Source of the DNA: Xanthobacteraceae bacterium
Lineage (GTDB): Bacteria; Pseudomonadota; Alphaproteobacteria; Rhizobiales; Xanthobacteraceae
DNA length: 9,378 bases
Direction: 5' to 3'
NCBI GenBank assembly: GCA_030043175.1
Contig: JASHYD010000302.1
Coordinates: 1-9,378 of the forward strand
Shown: piece after piece, positions 5,705-9,378 of the stretch
Numbering within the stretch: position 1 is the stretch's first letter
How the letters are laid out: each line of letters begins with the position of its first letter
Position numbers and translations under genes: made by a program
The notes under the pieces: generated by a model
Told to the model about the DNA's origin: nothing
Seen by the model: the letters and a program-made list of their open reading frames with translations, nothing else
The model's database searches: none

Positions 5705-5750
5705 GGCGAAGCCTGTATCAGGAATCTCCTGGGAGTCCGGTAAGGCGGGC
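5705..5750. repeat. Degenerate direct repeat with internal dyad, copy A
   Basis: It opens with GGCGAAGCCT and closes with TCCGGTAAGGCGGGC, similar (about three quarters identical by eye) to 5961-6005. It contains an imperfect dyad, GGAATCTCC...GGGAGTCC, able to form a hairpin. Confidence 0.5.
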
Positions 5751-5960
5751 CAAGAGGCCCATGGTTGCAGCCCCGTGCCGCTGCTCGATCATCATTCCGG
5801 TCAATGTTGTTGGATAATCTCTGACGTTTGGCCAGTCGTGTGCTGCGGCGCGTCGGTCGTGGACTCCTCGTCGTGGTGCAGGCAGCATTCCAGGCGCGTC
5901 TCACCACGATGGCGAGCGGCAGTGATGGACTACGCGGGCATCAAAAAAGCCCGACGCATA

Positions 5961-6005
5961 GGCGAAGCCTCTATCGGATCTCCAGGAGATTCCGGTAAAG
6001 CCCGG
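5961..6005. repeat. Degenerate direct repeat with internal dyad, copy B
   Basis: It is aligned with 5705-5750: the same GGCGAAGCCT opening, a dyad GGATCTCC...GGAGATTCC and TCCGGTAAAGCCCGGC at the end. The hairpin potential is kept although the bases differ. Confidence 0.5.
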
Positions 6006-6048
6006 CGGCTAGTGCGCGAGGCACACGAGCGCAAAACCTCGTCGCGGG

Positions 6049-6180
6049 CGAACGGAGGCTGCCGAGCGGCATGTCGAGGCGCGGCTGACGGGCCTTGCAC
6101 TCAAGGCATACCGCGACGCCGGCTACTAGGACAAGGCGCGCCAGCATCAGGGCCCGCGCGGAAGGGCTGGAGAAATGTGA
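6049..6180 (+). pseudogene. Possible C-terminal remnant with an in-frame stop
   Basis: One frame reads RTEAAERHVEARLTGLALKA, YRDAGY, a TAG stop at 6127-6129, then DKARQHQGPRGRAGEM and a stop at 6178-6180. The Ala/Glu/Arg-rich helical composition and sensible sequence on both sides of the stop suggest a decayed coding end, with the TAG replacing a residue such as Tyr. No family is recognised and no start is visible. Confidence 0.25.
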
Positions 6181-6271
6181 ATGGATGCCATCAGTAACCC
6201 GCTCGGCGGGGCCGAGCAAACCTCCACATGCCCGCGCGGGTTCATATCCTGGAGCCCGCGCCGCTGCGACC

Positions 6272-6345
6272 CTCGAATTGTTCGACCTGGTGTGGGCGGT
6301 TCTGGCCGAGTATGCCGATTACCTGCCTCTGACGGCCGGCAGATT
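6272..6345 (+). pseudogene. Fragment of an LPLTxRQIYYR-type rhizobial protein
   Basis: The frame upstream of the MFS start reads LELFDLVWAVLAEYADYLPL followed by TA; moving one base at 6337/6338 gives TARQI and then a TAG. From memory, the pattern ...LxEYxDYLPLTxRQIxYRLVG occurs near the N-terminus of a conserved rhizobial and phage-associated protein of unknown function. Only about 25 residues remain, cut off directly before the MFS gene, so the junction lies at about 6346-6352. The continuous frame through the MFS gene from 6095 is therefore accidental and not an N-terminal extension. Confidence 0.5.
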
Positions 6346-6352
6346 TAGCGGC

Positions 6353-7801
6353 ATGAGCACATCGCCACCCAGCCTTTGCGATGTCCCTCTCGCGCTAACG
6401 ACCGCCGCGCGGCCGTGCCGGCATCCGACCGCCACGCTCGCTGCCTCGATCCTGGGTTCGGGCCTCGCCTTCATCGACGGCTCTGTCATCAACGTTGCGC
6501 TTCCTGCCCTCGACCGTGACCTGCATCCCGGACCAGACGGGCTTGCCTGGCTGATCAACGCCTATCTTTTGGCGCTCACGGCGTTGATCCTTGTGGGCGG
6601 CGCGGCCGGCGATCACTATGGCCGACGACGCCTGTTTTTGATCGGCATCGGCTTGTTCCTCGCAGCCTCGCTTGTCTGTGCGGCCGCACCCACGCTCCCG
6701 ATCATGCTTACCGGACGTGCTGCGCAAGGGATCGGGGCGGCGATGCTGTTGCCGAACAGCTTGGCGCTTCTTGGCGCAGCCTTCGATGACGACGCTAAGG
6801 GCCAGGCGATCGGCACCTGGGCGGGCGTGGGCGCCCTTGCGGGCGCCATCGCCCCGCTCATCGGTGGATGGCTGGTGGATGCCGTGGGCTGGCGCACGAT
6901 TTTTCTCGTCAACCTGCCGGTCGGGCTCGGGGCAGCGTGGCTTGCGTGGCGCTATGTGTCGGAGAGCCGCGACCGCCGGAGCCGCGGACAGCTCGACTGG
7001 TTCGGTGCGCTTCTTGGCGCTGTGTCGCTGGGGCTCTGCACCTGGGCGCTGACAGCGGGCACAAAACCTGGCGCCGACGAGCTACGGTCGATCGGCGCCG
7101 CAGTGGTCGGCTTCGCGTTGCTTGCCGCGTTCGGTTTTCTTGAATTCAAGCGCGGCGAAGACGCTCTCGTGCCGCTCTTCCTGATGCGCAGCTCCACCTT
7201 TGCCGGGGTGACGCTCCTGACCTTTTTGCTTTACGCCGCGCTCAGCGGTCTCATCGTGCTCTTGCCATTCGTCCTGATCCGCGCCAAAGCCTACAGCGCG
7301 ATTCAAGCAGGCGCCGCCATGCTGCCGGTGCCGATCCTGATCGGATTCGGATCACCGCTGATGGGACGACTCACTTCGCGGATCGGCGGGCGATTGCCGT
7401 CAGGGCTCGGCGCGCTCATCGTCGCGGTCGGGCTCGCGCTCTACCTTCGCGTCGGTGCGGCCGATGCCAGCTACTGGGGCGAGGTGCTGCTGCCGACGCT
7501 GGTAGTCGCGCTCGGCATGGCTGTGTGTGTCGCACCGCTCACGGCCACGGTGATGAACTCTGTCGATGCCGACCATGTCGGCGCGGCATCAGGGTTCAAC
7601 AGCGCGGTGGCGCGCTTCGGCGGACTGATTGCGACCGCGCTCCTGGGGTTCGTCTTCGCCGAGCAGGGATCTCGCGCCGCCTTGGTCGCAAGCGCCCATG
7701 TGGCCGCACTCGTCGGCGCAGGTCTGGCGGCGCTGGCGGGTGCGAGCGCTCTGCTCCTAATCCGCCAGCCGCATCGGGACACGCAATCCACACAACGGTG
7801 A
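6353..7801 (+). CDS. MFS drug:H+ antiporter, DHA2 (EmrB/QacA) type efflux pump
   Basis: The 482-residue inner-membrane protein, counted from ATG 6353, has the length and about 14 hydrophobic helices of DHA2 transporters. Motif D1 is GLAFIDGSVINVALPAL (about 37-53, with the helix-1 Asp at 42), motif A is GGAAGDHYGRRR (82-93), motif B LTGRAAQGIGAAMLLPNSLA (119-138, with Arg 122) and motif C GVGALAGAIAPLIGG (158-172). GWRTIFLVNLPVG follows, as usual in the family. Such pumps export toxic compounds in exchange for protons; the substrate cannot be read from sequence. The upstream open frame to 6095 was rejected because it translates a fragment of another gene. The ribosome-binding site is weak. 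No TetR/MarR regulator and no EmrA-type partner is adjacent. A perfect dyad follows the stop. It is the longest intact gene in the window. Confidence 0.88.
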   Translation: MSTSPPSLCDVPLALTTAARPCRHPTATLAASILGSGLAFIDGSVINVALPALDRDLHPGPDGLAWLINAYLLALTALILVGGAAGDHYGRRRLFLIGIGLFLAASLVCAAAPTLPIMLTGRAAQGIGAAMLLPNSLALLGAAFDDDAKGQAIGTWAGVGALAGAIAPLIGGWLVDAVGWRTIFLVNLPVGLGAAWLAWRYVSESRDRRSRGQLDWFGALLGAVSLGLCTWALTAGTKPGADELRSIGAAVVGFALLAAFGFLEFKRGEDALVPLFLMRSSTFAGVTLLTFLLYAALSGLIVLLPFVLIRAKAYSAIQAGAAMLPVPILIGFGSPLMGRLTSRIGGRLPSGLGALIVAVGLALYLRVGAADASYWGEVLLPTLVVALGMAVCVAPLTATVMNSVDADHVGAASGFNSAVARFGGLIATALLGFVFAEQGSRAALVASAHVAALVGAGLAALAGASALLLIRQPHRDTQSTQR

Positions 7802-7804
7802 CTT

Positions 7805-7818
7805 AGGTCATTTGACCT
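7805..7818. promoter_or_regulatory. Perfect dyad AGGTCA-TT-TGACCT after the MFS gene
   Basis: The 6-2-6 inverted repeat starts four bases after the MFS stop codon. Its two-base centre is too short for a normal terminator loop and no T-run follows, so it is better read as a possible dimeric-regulator site, or as chance. It lies about 40 bases before the start of the LivH-type remnant. Confidence 0.3.
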
Positions 7819-7857
7819 GGCGCGACATTCGTCGGATAGCGTCAGAAAGCAGTTTTC

Positions 7858-8005
7858 ATGCTCCTTCTCGTCGAACAATGTCTCAACGGCTTGCAATTCC
7901 GATTGATGATGTTGCTGCCCCGCCGCCGGGCTGATGCTGGTGCTCGGCACCATGCGCCTTGTCAACTTGGCGCATAGCTCATTCTACAACATGTTCGATA
8001 TGTGA
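7858..8005 (+). pseudogene. N-terminal fragment of a LivH-type branched-chain amino-acid ABC permease
   Basis: From ATG 7858 the frame reads MLLLVEQCLNGLQFRLMMLL; near 7915 one extra base shifts the sense to AAGLMLVLGTMRLVNLAHSS followed by FY, and a stop comes at 8003-8005. The order LLNGLQxGxMLFLxAAGLxL, xGxMRLVNLAHGSFYMLGAY is the conserved N-terminus of LivH-family permeases, which form the membrane channel of branched-chain amino-acid and amide uptake systems. Here Gly of NLAHG is Ser and the protein ends after about 45 residues, whereas family members have about 290. No other liv component is adjacent. It is both frameshifted and truncated. Confidence 0.58.
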
Positions 8006-8038
8006 TGGCATTTCGTGAGGCGGCCGAGTGTGCTGAGA

Positions 8039-8198
8039 ATCGCGGCGCAGGGAGTACGTTAGCTGCGCTACTGATAAAGTCGCCGCCGCCAAATATCACC
8101 TCACTGTTCTTGAGGCCCCGCACCTTTTTGGCTGGGAGCGCCACGTGATGCCGCCATCTGCGCTTGAGATCGCCGCGCGTGATTGCCCTTTGCGGCAC
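8039..8198 (-). pseudogene. Frameshifted HVALPAxKVRGLKNSE-type small rhizobial protein
   Basis: From GTG 8198 the frame reads PQRAITRGDLKRRWRHHVAL followed by PAKKVRGLKNSEVIFGG. After about 8060 the sense continues in another frame as YSLRRD (8039-8056). From memory, a common Bradyrhizobium-group protein has ITRxDLxRxWxHHVALPAEKVRGLxNSEV, then xxAAPxxYSLRRDDxDFVVFCFAKPEDAEAF; the first two thirds are present and the end is lost. The start lies two bases from the stop of the preceding minus-strand remnant (8200), so the two were probably co-transcribed. Function is unknown. Confidence 0.55.
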
Positions 8199-8199
8199 G

Positions 8200-8389
8200 T
8201 CATCGCGGTATCGCCATCAGGCCTCGTGACCGGCACCTTGAATTCCACCGCAGCCTTCTCCGTCGCGGCCTGCTCGTCCGGCGGCTCGACTTCGCCCAGC
8301 CAGACGGCTTTGCTGGCGATCTTGTAGACGTTCCCTGAGCGGCTTGGGAAGTTCTGGTTTCTTGGCCAGCCCGCAGCATCAGCCGCGAG
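8200..8389 (-). pseudogene. Frameshifted ASKAVWLGEVE...LMAIRR-type small rhizobial protein
   Basis: Reading leftward: ADAAGWPRNQNFPSRSGNVY, KIASKAVWLGEVEPPDE, QAATEKAAVEFKVPVTR; one extra base near 8219 then shifts the frame so that the natural end LMAIPR and a TGA at 8200-8202 are read. From memory, small rhizobial proteins end in ASKAxWLGxVExxDExAAxEKAAxEFKVPAxxLMAIRR, which matches in order. A TAG at 8390-8392 blocks the frame upstream and no start codon is evident, so the 5' end is also damaged. It lies directly before the HVALPA remnant on the same strand, as a decayed two-gene unit. Function is unknown. Confidence 0.58.
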
Positions 8390-8665
8390 CTAGCTACGTT
8401 CAATCGGCCGGCTGAGTCGGCACGAGCGCCCGCCATTCTCAGGCGCCCCTCAGCCCGGCAGGCGACCCGAAACACGGCGCGTCAGCCCCACTCGGAGAAA
8501 CACGCGAACCGCGGTTTTTCTGTCCCAGCGGTTGCAAGTCTGCTCGGCATTCCACTCAAAGACTTACGAGAAGCCCGCTCGTCTTGTCGTCGGGGGGGTT
8601 CAGTACGCCACAGCCACCGCAGAGCGGCAGCTCCGCTCGCGCACGCTACGAGGACGATCGGCCCA
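8390..8665. other. No recognisable intact gene
   Basis: No frame is convincing. One plus frame (to TGA 8731-8733) ends with RYEDDRPSYGVTRGRVSLPV and a Pro/Ser-rich tail and has coding-like composition; it could be the end of a degraded exported protein, but I do not recognise it and it overlaps the 3' end of the oxidoreductase gene. Confidence 0.25.
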
Positions 8666-8716
8666 GTTACGGAGTAACTCGGGGGCGTGTATCGCTCCCC
8701 GTGGCCGCGCAGCCAC
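8666..8716 (-). terminator. Cluster of three hairpins after the FAD oxidoreductase gene, possible terminator
   Basis: Three adjacent stems lie directly after the stop of the minus-strand oxidoreductase: GTGGC/GCCAC (8701-8716), CGGGGGCG/CGCTCCCCG with a one-base bulge (8680-8701), and GTTAC/GTAAC (8666-8678). There is no T-run on either strand, so intrinsic termination is not certain; they may block 3' exonucleases instead. Confidence 0.35.
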
Positions 8717-9378
8717 CTAGTTCATCCTCGTGAATCCGTCGGCGCTCCACTTTTCGCTGCCGACGCCGTGATGAAGGAAGAAGAGGCCGTCGGGATCGTA
8801 CTTGTCCTTGACTGCGAGAAGCCGCGCGTAGTTTTCGCCCCAGAAGGCCACCTGCCAATTGGGCTGGGAGAAATCCGTCTCCAAGACGTAGGAAGAGACG
8901 CGCGGCAGGAGTTTGCGGAGTTCGTGCATCGACGCTTCGACGTCGGCCGCCTGCTTTCGCGCCGCCGCCTCGTCCGGCTCATGTCCGGGAATGCCGGGAT
9001 AGGCGGGCTCTCCGAAAGCGCCGCTGATCGCCAGCGCGAAAGAGTCTGTGACCGCTGGATTCATCGCCGTATCCTTCGCTGCGGCGATTGCGTCCGTCGG
9101 CGCGCCTGCAAGCCCCTTGTTGCAATGCAGCGCCACGCCCAGATGCTTCGCCGCCGCCAACAAAGCGTCCACTAGGCTTTGGCGCCGGTCGGCTTCGAGC
9201 AGCAAAGCTGGCAGCCAGGCGGATTGGTAGGCGTACCAGACCGCGCCCGCCTCGCCGAGGTTGCTGGACCAGAAAATGTTTTCCGCCGGCGCGCCGGGGC
9301 GATCATCGGCGATCACGTTGCCGGGAACGCGCCTCAACACCGAGGCGTCCCACCAGCGTCGCGCCGGCAGGGCCGGGA
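8717..9378 (-). CDS. FAD-binding oxidoreductase with C-terminal BBE domain, 5' end outside window
   Basis: The frame is open to the right edge; 219 C-terminal residues are visible. It reads PALPARRWWDAS at the edge, then PGNVIADDRPGAPAENIFW and SSNLGEAGAVWYAYQSAWLP, and near the end SYVLETDFSQPNWQVAFWGE, NYARLLAVKDKYDPDGLFF and HHGVGSEKWSADGFTR. The NYxRLxxVKxKYDPxxxF pattern is the hallmark of the BBE (berberine-bridge-enzyme-like) domain of the FAD_binding_4 oxidoreductase family, which uses FAD to oxidise sugars, alkaloids or other alcohols and amines with oxygen. The FAD-binding N-terminal half and any His/Cys flavin attachment residues are outside the window, so substrate and coupling cannot be judged. 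The GTG at 9340 is internal, not the start. The visible part looks intact, unlike its neighbours. Confidence 0.85.
   Translation of the reverse strand, partial: PALPARRWWDASVLRRVPGNVIADDRPGAPAENIFWSSNLGEAGAVWYAYQSAWLPALLLEADRRQSLVDALLAAAKHLGVALHCNKGLAGAPTDAIAAAKDTAMNPAVTDSFALAISGAFGEPAYPGIPGHEPDEAAARKQAADVEASMHELRKLLPRVSSYVLETDFSQPNWQVAFWGENYARLLAVKDKYDPDGLFFLHHGVGSEKWSADGFTRMN

Larger units (their letters stand above)
5538..6048. other. No intact gene; degraded sequence with a pair of hairpin repeats
   Basis: Frames are open on both strands but give no recognisable protein. On the minus strand, 5546-5692 could encode a 48-residue peptide starting MGFIASMASLMCGC; without a ribosome-binding site or relatives it is not called. 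The main structure is a degenerate repeat pair at 5705-5750 and 5961-6005. Confidence 0.35.

Noticed and set aside
7471..7965. Minus-strand 164-residue frame across the end of the MFS gene
   Set aside because: Mostly antisense to the intact MFS gene, and its start overlaps the LivH-type remnant.
1..9378. CRISPR array, tRNA, rRNA or insertion-sequence transposase
   Set aside because: No regularly spaced repeats, cloverleaf or transposase motifs were seen on either strand.

Overview
The window is GC-rich and looks like an alphaproteobacterium of the Hyphomicrobiales, most likely a Bradyrhizobium/Rhodopseudomonas/Nitrobacter-type (Nitrobacteraceae) genome. This rests on protein style and on several small proteins that I recognise from memory as typical of that group; no search was run. 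Coding density is low. Only five reading frames look intact or continuous: an RlpA-like lytic transglycosylase (450-899, +), a four-helix membrane protein of unknown function (2894-3775, -), a secreted protein of unknown function (4941-5537, +), a DHA2-type MFS efflux pump (6353-7801, +) and the C-terminal part of an FAD/BBE-type oxidoreductase that runs off the right edge (8717-9378, -).

Between these lies a dense graveyard of broken genes. Their original sense can often be recovered by moving one frame: a GRIY/EEAK-type small protein (1000-1332), a Cys-rich KCLDCC...LWP protein (2176-2441, -), a piece of a COG2251/TM0106-like RecB-family nuclease (2690-2860, -), an MPKGPRGEKRP small protein (4038-4180), the last strands of an autotransporter barrel (4395-4553, -), the start of a ClpP-like secreted protein (4549-4841), an LPLTxRQI fragment (6272-6345), the start of a LivH-type branched-chain amino-acid permease (7858-8005) and two adjacent small rhizobial proteins on the minus strand (8039-8198 and 8200-8389). 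Most carry single-base indels. The picture is a decaying accessory region with many deletion junctions, although assembly error cannot be excluded from sequence alone.

Two items stand out. First, 1755-1963 (+) is a non-coding stretch of nested and adjacent hairpins with a possible pseudoknot. It resembles the HEARO/omega RNA that normally sits just upstream of IscB/IsrB genes, but no IscB/IsrB reading frame follows, so it may be an orphan guide-RNA scaffold. Second, the membrane-protein gene at 2894-3775 almost exactly fills a 900-bp segment bounded by 17-bp perfect direct repeats, as if one gene had been inserted as a unit.

The intact genes do not form a pathway. RlpA has its own ribosome-binding site and terminator, the MFS pump has no visible regulator or partner, and the FAD oxidoreductase begins outside the window.
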